Source: Streptomyces gardneri
GTDB taxonomy: Bacteria > Actinomycetota > Actinomycetes > Streptomycetales > Streptomycetaceae
Direction: 5' to 3'
Length of the DNA: 64,000 nt
NCBI RefSeq assembly: GCF_006539185.1
Contig: NZ_BJMN01000011.1
Coordinates: forward strand, 124,001 to 188,000
Below the pieces are notes generated by a model. The model was not told the DNA's origin. It was given only the letters and a program-made list of their open reading frames with translations, and made no database searches. A program made the translations under genes and the position numbers. Below, one piece after another: positions 1-8,833 of the stretch (positions are counted from its first letter, which is position 1; each line of letters opens with the position of its first letter).

Positions 1-1073
1 ATGTCGTCCGCCGGGGCGGTACGCACCTCCACCGGGAAGCTCACCTTGAGCGGCGAGCGCTCGACCATCTCCTTGACCTCGCGCAGCGCCGAGACCGCCG
101 CCTCACGCGGCAGCGCGTACTCCATCTCCAGGAAGCGCACACGGCGCGGCGAGGTGAAGACCTTGTACGGGATGTCGGTGTACGTACGGGCCGACAGGGC
201 CCGGCTGGAGACCTTGGCGATTGAGGGGATGACCGGCGGGACCGCGCGGCCCACCGAGCAGGCGAGCTGGAAGAGCCCGTTGGAGAGGAGCTCGTCCTCG
301 ATCCAGCCGCTGACCTTCCCGGGAGGAGCGGCGGGGCCGGCGCTGCGGTTGTTGCGCTTGGTGTTGCAGTTGTCCGTGTGGGGGAACCAGTAGAACTCGA
401 AGTGCTCGTTCTCCGCGTGCAGGGCGTCGAACTCCGAGGTGACCCGGTCGAAGGTCATCGGCTCCTCGCGGGCGGTGAGCAGGAAGACCGGCTCCACCGC
501 GAAGGTGATGGCGGTGACCACGCCGAGGGCGCCGAGCCCGATCCGGGCGGCCGCGAAGACCTCGGGGTTCTCCTTCTCCGAGCAGGTCAGCAGCTGCCCG
601 TCCGCCGTGACCAGCTCCAGCTCGCGGATCTGCGCCGCTATCGAGGCGGAGTCGCGGCCCGTGCCGTGGGTGCCCGTGGAGGTGGCCCCGGCGACGGTCT
701 GCTCCATGATGTCGCCCATGTTCGTGAGCGACAGGCCCTCCCGGGCCAGTGCCACGTTGAGCCGCTTGAGCGGGGTGCCCGACTCGACCGTGACGGTCAT
801 CGCCCCGCGGTCGATGCGCCGGATGCCGGTCAGCAGCCCCGGCCTGATCAGTACGCCGTCGGTGGCCGCGATCGAGGTGAAGGAGTGGCCGGTACCGACC
901 GTCTTCACCCGCAGCCCGTCCGAGGCCGCCTTGCGCACCACGTCGGCCAGCTCCTCGGCCGAGGCCGGGCTCACCTCCCGCACAGGACGGGAGGTGACGT
1001 TCCCCGCCCAGTTACGCCACGGGCTGCTCGCCGTCCTGGTGCTCCCCGACCCCGCTGTTGTCGTCCCGCTCAC
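1..1073 (-). CDS. D-arabinono-1,4-lactone oxidase-like FAD oxidoreductase (C-terminus cut off by window edge)
   Basis: The reverse strand encodes an open frame that runs off the left edge. After a short Thr/Ser-rich head it reads WRNWAGN, then a VAO-type FAD-binding domain with the phrases TVGTGHSFTSIA, GDIMEQTVAGATSTGTHGTG and GLGALGVVTAITF, and then the start of an ALO-type C-terminal domain (EFYWFPHTDNC). The family oxidises sugar 1,4-lactones with FAD. The TGTHGTG stretch is the usual flavin-contact region; its His is the attachment site in covalent family members. The GTG start at 1073 is chosen because GGGAGGGGAAGC lies just upstream. It overlaps the 3' end of the MFS gene by about 60 nt, so the two are probably co-transcribed. 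The physiological substrate is unknown. Confidence 0.85.
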   Translation of the reverse strand, partial: MSGTTTAGSGSTRTASSPWRNWAGNVTSRPVREVSPASAEELADVVRKAASDGLRVKTVGTGHSFTSIAATDGVLIRPGLLTGIRRIDRGAMTVTVESGTPLKRLNVALAREGLSLTNMGDIMEQTVAGATSTGTHGTGRDSASIAAQIRELELVTADGQLLTCSEKENPEVFAAARIGLGALGVVTAITFAVEPVFLLTAREEPMTFDRVTSEFDALHAENEHFEFYWFPHTDNCNTKRNNRSAGPAAPPGKVSGWIEDELLSNGLFQLACSVGRAVPPVIPSIAKVSSRALSARTYTDIPYKVFTSPRRVRFLEMEYALPREAAVSALREVKEMVERSPLKVSFPVEVRTAPADD

Positions 1074-2331
1074 GCTTCCCCTCCCGGTTCGGCGCCGGCC
1101 TGCGCAGCCGGCGGTGTCCGAGGAGACCCACCGCGACCGCGAGCGCACCCGAGACGACGGGCACCACGTACCCCGCCTCGGCCCCGGACGCGTCGACCAC
1201 CCAGCCGGCGGCCGAGGAGCCGAGCGCCACGCCGATCGCGAGCCCGGTACCCGTCCAGGTCATGCCCTCGGTCAGCTTGGTGCGCGGTACGTGCGCTTCG
1301 ACGAGGGCCATGGTGGTCACCATCGTCGGTGCGATGGACAGGCCCGCGACAAAGAGCGCCACGGCCAGCAACGGCAAGTTCCCGGCCAGTAGGAGGGGGA
1401 TCATACTCACGGCCATCGCGCAGACGCCCAGGAGCCAGCGTCGGGACGGCTCGCCCTTGAGGTGCAGCAGTCCGAAGACGGCGCCGGCGAGGCAGGAGCC
1501 CAGGGCGTAGACGGCCAGGACGAGGCTCGCGGCGGCTTTGTGGCCCTGCTCCTCGGCGAAGGCCACGGTCACCACGTCCACCGAGCCGAAGATGGCTCCG
1601 GTGGCGACGAAGGCGAGGGCCAGGACCTGGAGGCCGGGGGAGCGGAGCGCGGACACGCTCTTCTCGCCGATCACCGGGGGGTGCGGCACGGGCTCCGTCG
1701 CGCGCTGCGCGGTCAGCCAGAAGACGCCGATGGCCAGGAACACCGCGGCGAACAGCGGGCCGGCCTCGGGGAACCAGGTGGTCGACAGGCCGATGGAGAT
1801 GATCGGGCCGAAGATGAAGCACACCTCGTCGACGATCGACTCCCACGAGTACGCGGTGTGCAGGCGCCGCTCGTCACCCCGGTAGATCGACGCCCACCGG
1901 GACCGGGTCATCGCCCCGATGCTCGGCACACAGCCGATCACGGCCGTGAAGACGAAGAGCGTCCAGTCCGGGGCCTGCTGCTGCACGCAGACGAGGAGTC
2001 CGGCGGCGGCGGCGAGCGAGACCAGGGTGACCGGGCGGAGCACCTTGCGCTGTCCGTGGCGGTCGACCAGGCGCGAGACCAGCGGGCCGAGGACCGCGGC
2101 GGACATCGCGAGCGTCGCCGAGAGGGCGCCGGCGAGTCCGTACCGGCCCGTGACCTGCGAAATCATGGTGACGACGCCGATGCCCATCATGGACAGCGGC
2201 ATGCGTCCGAAGAATCCGGCGACGGAGAACGCGGTGGTGCCGGGCGCGGCGAAGATCGCGCGGTAGGGGCTGGGCAAGAGGATCTCCGGATCTCCGGGCT
2301 TCGGAGCGGGCTCCGCGCGACCAGTCAACAC
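1012..2331 (-). CDS. MFS transporter
   Basis: A 439-residue membrane protein with about twelve hydrophobic segments. The loop between helices 2 and 3 carries the major-facilitator signature in the form SRLVDRHGQRKVLRP (residues about 85-100), and a second half-repeat follows a cytoplasmic linker (EPVPHPPVIGEKS). The C-terminal tail is charged (KRERDDNSG). The length fits a single-chain drug/metabolite exporter; the substrate cannot be read from sequence. The start is GTG at 2331 (a TTG follows immediately). Upstream DNA is unusually AT-rich (TAATTAATAGC), consistent with a promoter in the 150-bp divergent gap shared with ferrochelatase. The oxidase gene follows with overlap and probably shares the transcript. 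Confidence 0.85.
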   Translation of the reverse strand: MLTGRAEPAPKPGDPEILLPSPYRAIFAAPGTTAFSVAGFFGRMPLSMMGIGVVTMISQVTGRYGLAGALSATLAMSAAVLGPLVSRLVDRHGQRKVLRPVTLVSLAAAAGLLVCVQQQAPDWTLFVFTAVIGCVPSIGAMTRSRWASIYRGDERRLHTAYSWESIVDEVCFIFGPIISIGLSTTWFPEAGPLFAAVFLAIGVFWLTAQRATEPVPHPPVIGEKSVSALRSPGLQVLALAFVATGAIFGSVDVVTVAFAEEQGHKAAASLVLAVYALGSCLAGAVFGLLHLKGEPSRRWLLGVCAMAVSMIPLLLAGNLPLLAVALFVAGLSIAPTMVTTMALVEAHVPRTKLTEGMTWTGTGLAIGVALGSSAAGWVVDASGAEAGYVVPVVSGALAVAVGLLGHRRLRRPAPNREGKRERDDNSGVGEHQDGEQPVA

Positions 2332-2484
2332 GTGTAATTAATAGCTAAAGCCTACGGTGTTGAAGTCGATCGGTCATCCCCCTTTTTTCGGACGAGGACC
2401 GCCTTTCCGGACGAGTACCGCCGCACGCGCGCCGTCGGACGGGCCGCGCCCTGCGACACCGGAGGCGGGTGGGAGGATCGGGCC

Positions 2485-3612
2485 ATGTCCGATCAGCACG
2501 ATCCCGCCCCGTACGACGCCCTGCTGCTGCTCTCGTTCGGCGGCCCCGAGGGCCCGGACGACGTGGTCCCGTTCCTGGAGAACGTGACGCGCGGCCGAGG
2601 CATTCCGAAGGAACGGCTCAAGGAAGTGGGGCAGCACTACTTCCTCTTCGGCGGCGTCAGCCCGATCAACGACCAGAACCGCGCGCTGCTCGACGCGCTG
2701 CGGACGGACTTCGCGGAGGCCGGCCTCGACCTCCCGGTCCACTGGGGAAACCGGAACTGGGCGCCGTACCTCACCGACACCCTCCGCGAGATGATCACCG
2801 ACGGCCGGCGCCATATCGCCGTCCTCACCACCAGCGCGTACGCCTCCTACTCCGGCTGCCGTCAGTACCGCGAGAACCTCGCCGACGCGCTCGCGACCCT
2901 GGAAGCGGAGGGACTCCCGCTGCCCCGTGTCGACAAGCTCCGGCACTACTTCAACCACCCCGGCTTCGTCGAGCCCATGGTCGAGGGCGTCCTCGCCTCT
3001 CTCGCGGAGCTCGACCCGTCCGTCCGCGACGGGGCCCACCTCGCCTTCACCACCCACTCCATCCCCGACTCCGCCGCCGACAGCTCCGGACCGGTCGCCG
3101 AGCACGGCGAGGGCGGTGCCTACGTACGCCAGCACCTCGACGTGGCCCAGGTGATCGTCGAGGCCGTCCGCGAGGCGACCGGCGTCGCGTACCCCTGGAA
3201 GCTCGTCTACCAGTCCCGCAGCGGCGCCCCGCACATCCCGTGGCTCGAGCCCGACATCTGCGACCACCTGGAGGAGCTGCACGGCGCCGGGGTGTCCGCG
3301 GCCGTCATGGTCCCCATCGGCTTCGTCTCCGACCACATGGAGGTCCTGTACGACCTCGACACGGAGGCCACCGCCAAGGCGGCCGAGCTCGGCCTGCCCG
3401 TCCGGCGCTCGGCGACCGTCGGGGCCGACCCGCGCTTCGCCGCGGCCGTCCGCGACCTCGTCCTGGAGCGAGCGGCCGGCGAGCGGGGCACCCGGGTGGA
3501 GCGATGCGCCCTGGGCGCGCTCGGCGCCTCCCACGACCTGTGCCCGATCGGCTGCTGCCCGGCCAGGGCGGAGCGGCCGGCGGCCGCCGGTGCCGACAGC
3601 CCGTACGCGTAA
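2485..3612 (+). CDS. hemH: Ferrochelatase (coproporphyrin ferrochelatase of the actinobacterial haem pathway)
   Basis: A 375-residue enzyme that inserts iron into a porphyrin. Gram-positive bacteria use coproporphyrin III, so cpfC is the equivalent name. The N-terminus [15 protein letters not shown], the catalytic-His region [10 protein letters not shown], and the metal-site segment [17 protein letters not shown] are all present. The Cys in SGCRQYREN and the C-terminal Cys cluster [11 protein letters not shown] match the cysteines that bind a [2Fe-2S] cluster in actinobacterial ferrochelatases such as that of M. tuberculosis (from memory of the family). The gene is divergent from the MFS transporter and is followed 9 nt later by the inositol monophosphatase, whose ribosome-binding site overlaps the stop codon of this gene. 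Confidence 0.95.
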   Translation: MSDQHDPAPYDALLLLSFGGPEGPDDVVPFLENVTRGRGIPKERLKEVGQHYFLFGGVSPINDQNRALLDALRTDFAEAGLDLPVHWGNRNWAPYLTDTLREMITDGRRHIAVLTTSAYASYSGCRQYRENLADALATLEAEGLPLPRVDKLRHYFNHPGFVEPMVEGVLASLAELDPSVRDGAHLAFTTHSIPDSAADSSGPVAEHGEGGAYVRQHLDVAQVIVEAVREATGVAYPWKLVYQSRSGAPHIPWLEPDICDHLEELHGAGVSAAVMVPIGFVSDHMEVLYDLDTEATAKAAELGLPVRRSATVGADPRFAAAVRDLVLERAAGERGTRVERCALGALGASHDLCPIGCCPARAERPAAAGADSPYA

Positions 3613-3621
3613 GGAGCCCCT

Positions 3622-4449
3622 GTGACCGACCTGAACGGAGTGACCGACGTGACCGACCCGCTGCTCGCCGAACTGCTCGACCTCGGCCTGGAGGCCGCAC
3701 GGCGGGCCGGAGCCCTCCTCCGCGACGGCCGCCCGGACGACCTGACCGTGGCCAAGACCAAGACGAGCCCCATCGACGTGGTCACCGAGATGGACATCGC
3801 CGCCGAGAAGCTGATCACCGGCTTCCTCGCCGAACACCGTCCGCAGGACGGCTTCCTCGGCGAGGAGGGCGCGTCGAGCCCCGGCACGAGCGGGATCCGC
3901 TGGGTGATCGACCCGCTCGACGGCACCGTGAACTACCTCTACGGCCGGCCGACCTGGGCGGTCTCCATCGCCGCCGAGCGCGACGGCGAGACCGTGGTCG
4001 GCGTGGTCGAGGCGCCGATGCGCGGAGAGACCTACCGGGCGGTCCTCGGCGGCGGCGCGTACGCGGGGGAGCGGCGCCTCGCGGCCCGTCCCTCGCCCGA
4101 GCTCGACCAGGCCCTCGTGGGCACCGGCTTCGGATACATCCAGTCCCGCCGCGCCCACCAGGCCGACGTCGCCCAGCGCGTGATCCCGCGCGTCCGCGAC
4201 ATCCGCCGCGGCGGCTCGGCCGCGATCGACCTCTGCGACGTCGCGGCCGGCCGCCTCGACGCGTACTACGAGCGCGGACTCAACCCCTGGGACCTCGCCG
4301 CGGGGGCGCTCATCGCCCGCGAGGCGGGCGCCCTGACCGGTGGCCGACCGGGGGAGCCGGAGTCGGGCGAGCTGACCCTGGCGGCCTCCCCGGGCGTCTT
4401 CGCGCTCCTCCAGGAGCTCCTGGAGGAGCTCGGCGCCTGGCACGACTAG
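3622..4449 (+). CDS. suhB: Inositol monophosphatase family protein
   Basis: A 275-residue Mg-dependent phosphatase of the IMPase/FIG superfamily. Metal-binding motifs are visible: FLGEEG (about residues 74-79), WVIDPLDGTVNY (about 94-105), and the C-terminal NPWDLAAGALI. The family dephosphorylates inositol-1-phosphate or related sugar phosphates; the exact substrate is not fixed by sequence. GTG at 3622 is preferred because AAGGAG lies 6 nt upstream, inside the end of hemH; a second in-frame GTG at 3652 would give a 10-residue shorter protein. Translational coupling to hemH is likely. A strong hairpin ends the transcript at 4478. Confidence 0.9.
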   Translation: MTDLNGVTDVTDPLLAELLDLGLEAARRAGALLRDGRPDDLTVAKTKTSPIDVVTEMDIAAEKLITGFLAEHRPQDGFLGEEGASSPGTSGIRWVIDPLDGTVNYLYGRPTWAVSIAAERDGETVVGVVEAPMRGETYRAVLGGGAYAGERRLAARPSPELDQALVGTGFGYIQSRRAHQADVAQRVIPRVRDIRRGGSAAIDLCDVAAGRLDAYYERGLNPWDLAAGALIAREAGALTGGRPGEPESGELTLAASPGVFALLQELLEELGAWHD

Positions 4450-4477
4450 CGGATTCCCGGTCTCCTCCGAGACCGGA

Positions 4478-4519
4478 CGCGCGAAGGCCCGGAGCCGATG
4501 CGGCTCCGGGCCCTCGCGC
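4478..4519. terminator. Bidirectional terminator hairpin
   Basis: A GC-rich inverted repeat (AAGGCCCGGAGCCG / CGGCTCCGGGCCCT with flanking GCGCGA/TCGCGC) sits between the convergent suhB gene and the small reverse-strand gene. It can serve both. There is no U-tract, as is common in Streptomyces. Confidence 0.8.
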
Positions 4520-4532
4520 GTGTAGGGGTCGG

Positions 4533-4706
4533 TCAGTAGCCCGGCGAGGCGACCTCCACGCCGTGCTCGGCGGCCAGGCGGTGCAGGTCGTCAAGCTCGG
4601 CCTGCTCGACGTCCGCGAGGAAGTCGTCGCCCGTCTCACGAGCGCGCGTGAGGTCGGTCTGCGCGGCCCTGATCCGGTGCAGCAGTCCTGCGGTGAAAGC
4701 GTCCAT
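4533..4706 (-). CDS. Small conserved hypothetical protein (57 aa)
   Basis: A short reverse-strand gene starting MDAFTAGLLHRIRAAQTDL and ending EVASPGY. It is highly charged, predicted helical, and could form a small coiled coil (residues about 5-45, with regularly spaced Leu). The ATG at 4706 is preferred over an upstream extension to 4811: an AGGGGG stretch precedes it and the residues upstream look like untranslated sequence. It lies between suhB and cutRS, a position where other streptomycetes also have a small gene (from memory). No domain is recognised and no function can be assigned. Confidence 0.7.
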   Translation of the reverse strand: MDAFTAGLLHRIRAAQTDLTRARETGDDFLADVEQAELDDLHRLAAEHGVEVASPGY

Positions 4707-5090
4707 CGTGCGCCCCCTCGTCGTGGGTCCGGTGGCACGGGGGTGTGCCGAGGGTGGGTGGATCACACACTGCTTCCTCTGGGGGACAGAGGGCGGTAGG
4801 TGGCGCGCCATATACAGGGCGTGATCACGGGGTGTGCAGTCGTCCTCCCCACCCCCTTCCTCACAGAAACCTCAACTGGCCCGTGAATCAGGTGAATTCT
4901 TCGCGAGCCACTGCCGGAGGGGTCACGCGCCCGCCGCGCGCCCCTGCCCCACCACCCCCGCGCCCCAGGCCCCGCACAGCCGTCTTACAGCCGGTTTACG
5001 CGCGTTCGGGGCAGGATGGACACGCACAGTCAGTGCTCAGGTTTTCAGCCGGTCCCCCTTCGGACCGCGGCTCAAGGGAAGGACTACGAC

Positions 5091-5744
5091 GTGCGTGTAC
5101 TCGTCGTCGAGGACGAGCAGCTGCTCGCCGATGCGGTGGCCACCGGACTGCGCCGGGAGGCCATGGCAGTCGACGTCGTGTACGACGGCGCCGCGGCCCT
5201 CGAACGCGTCGGGGTGAACGACTACGACGTCGTCGTCCTCGACCGCGACCTCCCGCTCGTCCACGGCGACGACGTCTGCCGCAAGATCGTCGAGCTCGGC
5301 ATGCCCACGCGCGTGCTGATGCTCACCGCGTCCGGCGACGTCAGCGACCGCGTCGAGGGCCTGGAGCTCGGCGCGGACGACTACCTGCCCAAGCCCTTCG
5401 CCTTCACCGAGCTCACCGCCCGCGTGCGCGCGCTCGGCCGGCGCACCACGGTGCCGCTGCCGCCCGTCCTGGAGCGCGCCGGCATCAAGCTCGACCCGAA
5501 CCGCCGCGAGGTCTTCCGCGAGGGCAAGGAGGTCCAGCTCGCGCCGAAGGAGTTCGCCGTCCTGGAGGTCCTCATGCGCAGCGAGGGCGCCGTCGTCTCG
5601 GCCGAGCAGCTCCTGGAGAAGGCCTGGGACGAGAACACCGACCCGTTCACCAACGTCGTGCGCGTCACCGTCATGACCCTGCGCCGCAAGCTCGGCGAGC
5701 CCCCGGTCATCGTCACCGTGCCCGGCTCCGGGTACCGGATCTGA
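5091..5744 (+). CDS. cutR: CutR, OmpR-family response regulator
   Basis: A 217-residue regulator. The receiver domain has E7/D8, the phosphoacceptor D51 (VVVLDRDLPL) and Lys in YLPKPFAF; the winged-helix domain ends with TVMTLRRKLG and VPGSGYRI. The start is GTG at 5091, preceded by AAGGGAAGGACTACGAC; an upstream in-frame start at 5016 gives a non-conserved tail and is rejected. It is followed 5 nt later by its sensor kinase. CutRS is a conserved Streptomyces two-component system first linked to actinorhodin control in S. lividans and more recently to extracytoplasmic protein quality control (family knowledge). Confidence 0.93.
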   Translation: MRVLVVEDEQLLADAVATGLRREAMAVDVVYDGAAALERVGVNDYDVVVLDRDLPLVHGDDVCRKIVELGMPTRVLMLTASGDVSDRVEGLELGADDYLPKPFAFTELTARVRALGRRTTVPLPPVLERAGIKLDPNRREVFREGKEVQLAPKEFAVLEVLMRSEGAVVSAEQLLEKAWDENTDPFTNVVRVTVMTLRRKLGEPPVIVTVPGSGYRI

Positions 5745-5749
5745 CCCCG

Positions 5750-6988
5750 ATGCCCACGACCTCCGCACCCCACCCCCAGGCGCCGCCGAAACCGACCTGG
5801 GACCCCCGGGACCCCGTCCGGCCGCTGCTGCGCCCGACCATCCGGATACGGCTCACGCTGCTGTACGGCGGCATGTTCCTGATCGCCGGCATCCTGCTGC
5901 TCTCGATCATCTACCTCTTCACGGCGCAGACGCTGGGCGAGAGCGCGGCCAAACTGCCGTTCGAGATCGTCACGGGCAAGGTGCAGCCCACCACCTCCTG
6001 GTGCGAGCTGCCCGTCCAGGGCAGTGGCAAGCAGTTCAACGACGCCGTGTCGGTCTGTCTGCGGCACCAGGGCGACCTGGCCCTGGACGACCTCCTGCGC
6101 CGCTCGCTCTTCGCCCTGCTCGGCCTGAGCATCATCGCCTTCGCCTTCGGCTACGCCATGGCGGGCCGGGTGCTCTCCCCGCTCGGCCGGATCACCCGCA
6201 CCGCCCGCCAGGTGGCCGGTTCCGACCTGGCCCGCCGGATCGAGCTGGACGGCCCCGACGACGAGCTCAAGGAGCTCGCCGACACCTTCGACGAGATGCT
6301 GGAGCGCCTGGAGCGCGCCTTCACCGCCCAGCAGCGCTTCGTCGCGAACGCCTCGCACGAGCTGCGCACCCCGCTCGCCATCAACCGCACGCTCCTGGAG
6401 GTCCACCTCTCGGACCCCGGGGCGCCCGTGGAGCTCCAGCAGCTCGGCAAGACCCTGCTCGCCACCAACGAGCGCAGCGAGCAGCTCGTGGAGGGCCTGC
6501 TGCTGCTCGCCCGGAGCGACAACCAGATCATCGAGCGCAAGCCTGTCGACCTCGCCGAGGTCGCCTCCCGGGCGGTCGACCAGACGCACGCCGAGGCCGT
6601 GGCCAAGGGCGTGGAGATCAGGGGCGAGCGCGCGCCCGCCGTCGTCCAGGGCAACGGCGTCCTGCTGGAGCGGATCGCGCTGAACCTGCTCCAGAACGCC
6701 GTGCGGTACAACGTGCCGGAAGGAGGCTGGGTGGAGGTCGGTACCGAGACCGAGCACGGGCAGGCCGTCCTGGTCGTCTCGAACACGGGACCGGTGGTCC
6801 CCGCGTATGAGATCGACAACCTTTTCGAGCCGTTCCGGCGGCTCCGGCAGGAGCGCACCGGCAGCGACAAGGGGGTCGGTCTCGGCCTGTCGATCGCTCG
6901 GTCCGTGGCTCGCGCCCACGGCGGCCGTATCATCGCGGAGCCCCGCGAGGGCGGCGGTCTCGTGATGCGTGTCACTCTGCCGATCTGA
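5750..6988 (+). CDS. cutS: CutS, sensor histidine kinase
   Basis: A 412-residue kinase, partner of CutR. There are two membrane helices (about residues 35-60 and 115-140) around a small extracytoplasmic loop, then HAMP (VLSPLGRITRTARQ), HisKA with phospho-acceptor H203 (NASHELRTPLA), and a HATPase domain (NLLQNAVRYN, GVGLGLSIARS). The extracytoplasmic loop has exactly two cysteines (C85 in SWCELP and C103 in SVCLRH), which could form a redox-sensitive disulfide; this is inference supported by recalled work on CutS. ATG at 5750 lies just after the cutR stop, so the pair is one operon. Confidence 0.93.
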   Translation: MPTTSAPHPQAPPKPTWDPRDPVRPLLRPTIRIRLTLLYGGMFLIAGILLLSIIYLFTAQTLGESAAKLPFEIVTGKVQPTTSWCELPVQGSGKQFNDAVSVCLRHQGDLALDDLLRRSLFALLGLSIIAFAFGYAMAGRVLSPLGRITRTARQVAGSDLARRIELDGPDDELKELADTFDEMLERLERAFTAQQRFVANASHELRTPLAINRTLLEVHLSDPGAPVELQQLGKTLLATNERSEQLVEGLLLLARSDNQIIERKPVDLAEVASRAVDQTHAEAVAKGVEIRGERAPAVVQGNGVLLERIALNLLQNAVRYNVPEGGWVEVGTETEHGQAVLVVSNTGPVVPAYEIDNLFEPFRRLRQERTGSDKGVGLGLSIARSVARAHGGRIIAEPREGGGLVMRVTLPI

Positions 6989-7383
6989 CACACTGCACGA
7001 GCCGACCGGTTCCGTTCGCTTTGCGCGGAATTCTCGGGCCCCGATTCTGAGACGCTCATGTGTGATCGATCACAGGAGAGGGTGTCCGGACCTCCACTCT
7101 CCGTGACCGAGAAATCCCTCGGAAAACCAGGAAAAGTCCGGGTTTCCGGGGCCCCGAATGACGGGAAGTACACGGGGTGGCGCCTGTGAAGGGCGCCCGG
7201 AGGACCGTGTACGGTCCGGTTCGCCACCCGAAGCCGATCACTCGTGAGAGGGCGCGACGGGTGTCGATTGAGTAACAGACCTTGATGTGAGGCAAAATCT
7301 CCGCCTCAGGTCGGGCACAAGTCCGACCTCTCACGCGTTACGTGCGCTGGAGACACCGCAACTACCCAGAGGGGGAGAGCGAC
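6989..7383. other. 395-bp intergenic region upstream of the DUF4193 gene
   Basis: No plausible gene is seen. The stretch is less GC-rich than its neighbours. It contains a 7-bp inverted repeat GGACCGT-GT-ACGGTCC at 7202-7217 and an AT-richer patch around 7260-7300 that may hold the promoter of the downstream gene. A ribosome-binding site (GAGGGGGAG) sits at about 7371-7379. Confidence 0.4.
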
Positions 7384-7680
7384 ATGGCAACGGATTACGA
7401 CACCCCACGCAAGACCGACGACGACGTCGACTCGGACAGCCTTGAAGAACTGAAGGCCCGCCGGAACGACAAGTCGACCTCGACCGTCGACGTCGACGAG
7501 TTCGAGGCCGCCGAAGGCCTCGAGCTGCCCGGCGCCGACCTCTCGAACGAGGAGCTGGCCGTTCGGGTCCTGCCGAAGCAGGCCGACGAGTTCACGTGCA
7601 TGAGCTGCTTCCTCGTGCACCACCGCAGCCAGCTGGCGCGGGAGAAGAACGGCCAGCCGATCTGCCGCGACTGCGACTGA
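7384..7680 (+). CDS. DUF4193 family protein
   Basis: A 98-residue acidic protein conserved in Actinobacteria. The N-terminal part is Asp/Glu-rich (TDDDVDSDSLEELKARR). The C-terminal part has two Cys pairs (FTCMSCF and ICRDCD) about 30 residues apart, which form a probable zinc ribbon. The ATG at 7384 follows GAGGGGGAGAGCGAC; a start 14 codons upstream is unlikely. In mycobacteria a DUF4193 gene sits in the same neighbourhood (near dut, DUF3093 and suhB). The function is unknown. Confidence 0.88.
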   Translation: MATDYDTPRKTDDDVDSDSLEELKARRNDKSTSTVDVDEFEAAEGLELPGADLSNEELAVRVLPKQADEFTCMSCFLVHHRSQLAREKNGQPICRDCD

Positions 7681-7692
7681 GACCGCTCGGCC

Positions 7693-8784
7693 GTGGCAGG
7701 CGAGACACCGTCCCGGAAGCGGCGTCTACGGCTCCCTGGGAGCTCGCAGACGTACAAGGGCGGCACGAGCCCGGCAGAGGGTGCCCAGGAGGCCCCTGAC
7801 GCCGAGCAAGCCGCTTCCCTGCCCTCCCTCGGTGCACGTGACGACGAGCGGGGCCCTTCGGCCTCGCTCGAAGCGGTCGTCGCGGACATCGAGGCGGTGA
7901 CCGGTGTGCGCGTCGAGCCGGGCGCCGATCAGGGCGCCGGGCCGGACGCGGCGCCGCTCCCCGTGGAGCGGAGCGAGGCCGGCCGGGGCGAAGCGCGCGA
8001 AGGACGTCTGGGCGCCGTCAGGCGGCTGGCCAATCCGGCGCGGGCCCAACTCGACAAGATCAAGATCGACAGCGACCGGATCGAGGCCGTCCGGCGCGGC
8101 GTCGCGCGCAGCGTCAAGGACGGCGTGAAGCGCGGCGGCGACAGCGCCAAGGCCGGCATCGGCCATCTGGCCGACCGGCTGATCGATCTCGCCCCGCGGA
8201 TCCCGGTCCGCGACCTGGCGACCCTGCGCAGACAGTTCCCCGGGCTCGGCCCCGAGGCGATCGCCGACAAGCTCGTCACGGGCGCGGCGAACGCGAGCTC
8301 GACCGTCGGTGCCGGCGTCGGCGCCGCCGCCATGCTTCCCGTACCGCCGGCCATGCCGGCCGAACTGGCGGCCGAGATCACCGGCGTCGCCGCCGTCGAA
8401 CTCAAACTCATCGCCGAACTGCACGAGGTGTACGGACTGCGCCCGCAGGGCCGGATCACCCAGCGCTCGATGGCCTATCTGACCTCCTGGGCCGAGGAGC
8501 GGGGCATCGACCCCTCCAAACCCACCACGGTCAACGCGGCGCTCGGCGGACAGCTCAAGCGCGAGCTGCGCCAGCAGATCACGAAGCGCATGGTGCGCAA
8601 TCTGCCGAACCTCACGCCCTTCATGGTCGGCGCCGCCGTCGGCGCGGTCATGAACCGGCGCGACACCAAGAAGCTCGCCGAGCACATCCGCAAGGACCTG
8701 CGCGCCCGCCAGGTCCCCTGGGACGTCCTCGGGGACCTGCCCCCGCTGGAGCAGCCCGAGAACCCGAAGGAGCTCGGCTTCTGA
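7693..8784 (+). CDS. Conserved hypothetical protein with an EcsC-like hydrophobic segment
   Basis: A 363-residue protein starting at GTG 7693, 12 nt after the DUF4193 stop. Residues 1-120 are low-complexity and charged and likely disordered. Residues about 120-200 are amphipathic helices (VKDGVKRGGDSAKAGI). Residues about 210-260 contain a Gly/Ala/Pro-rich hydrophobic stretch (GAAAMLPVPPAMPAELAAE) followed by LIAELHEVYG, a layout similar to EcsC-type domains. A second Gly/Ala helix (FMVGAAVGAVMNRRD) precedes the C-terminus. It may associate with membranes. The EcsC resemblance is my pattern reading, not a confirmed match. Confidence 0.75.
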   Translation: MAGETPSRKRRLRLPGSSQTYKGGTSPAEGAQEAPDAEQAASLPSLGARDDERGPSASLEAVVADIEAVTGVRVEPGADQGAGPDAAPLPVERSEAGRGEAREGRLGAVRRLANPARAQLDKIKIDSDRIEAVRRGVARSVKDGVKRGGDSAKAGIGHLADRLIDLAPRIPVRDLATLRRQFPGLGPEAIADKLVTGAANASSTVGAGVGAAAMLPVPPAMPAELAAEITGVAAVELKLIAELHEVYGLRPQGRITQRSMAYLTSWAEERGIDPSKPTTVNAALGGQLKRELRQQITKRMVRNLPNLTPFMVGAAVGAVMNRRDTKKLAEHIRKDLRARQVPWDVLGDLPPLEQPENPKELGF

Positions 8785-8792
8785 GAGCCCGC

Positions 8793-8817
8793 GGCCGGGC
8801 CGGACGAGAGCCCGGCC
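8793..8817. terminator. Terminator hairpin between convergent genes
   Basis: An 8-bp inverted repeat GGCCGGGC / GCCCGGCC with a 9-nt loop lies between the convergent EcsC-like gene and the DUF3093 gene. Confidence 0.5.
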
Positions 8818-8833
8818 CGGGGGCTGCGCGGGA

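Noticed and set aside
2374..4443. Long reverse-strand open frame of 689 codons antisense to hemH and suhB
   Set aside because: It lies opposite two clear enzyme genes and its composition (Gly/Val/Arg-rich, no domain) is that of a mirror frame in GC-rich DNA.
5016..5090. Upstream extension of CutR
   Set aside because: Adds a non-conserved tail; the receiver domain starts exactly at the GTG at 5091, which has its own ribosome-binding site.
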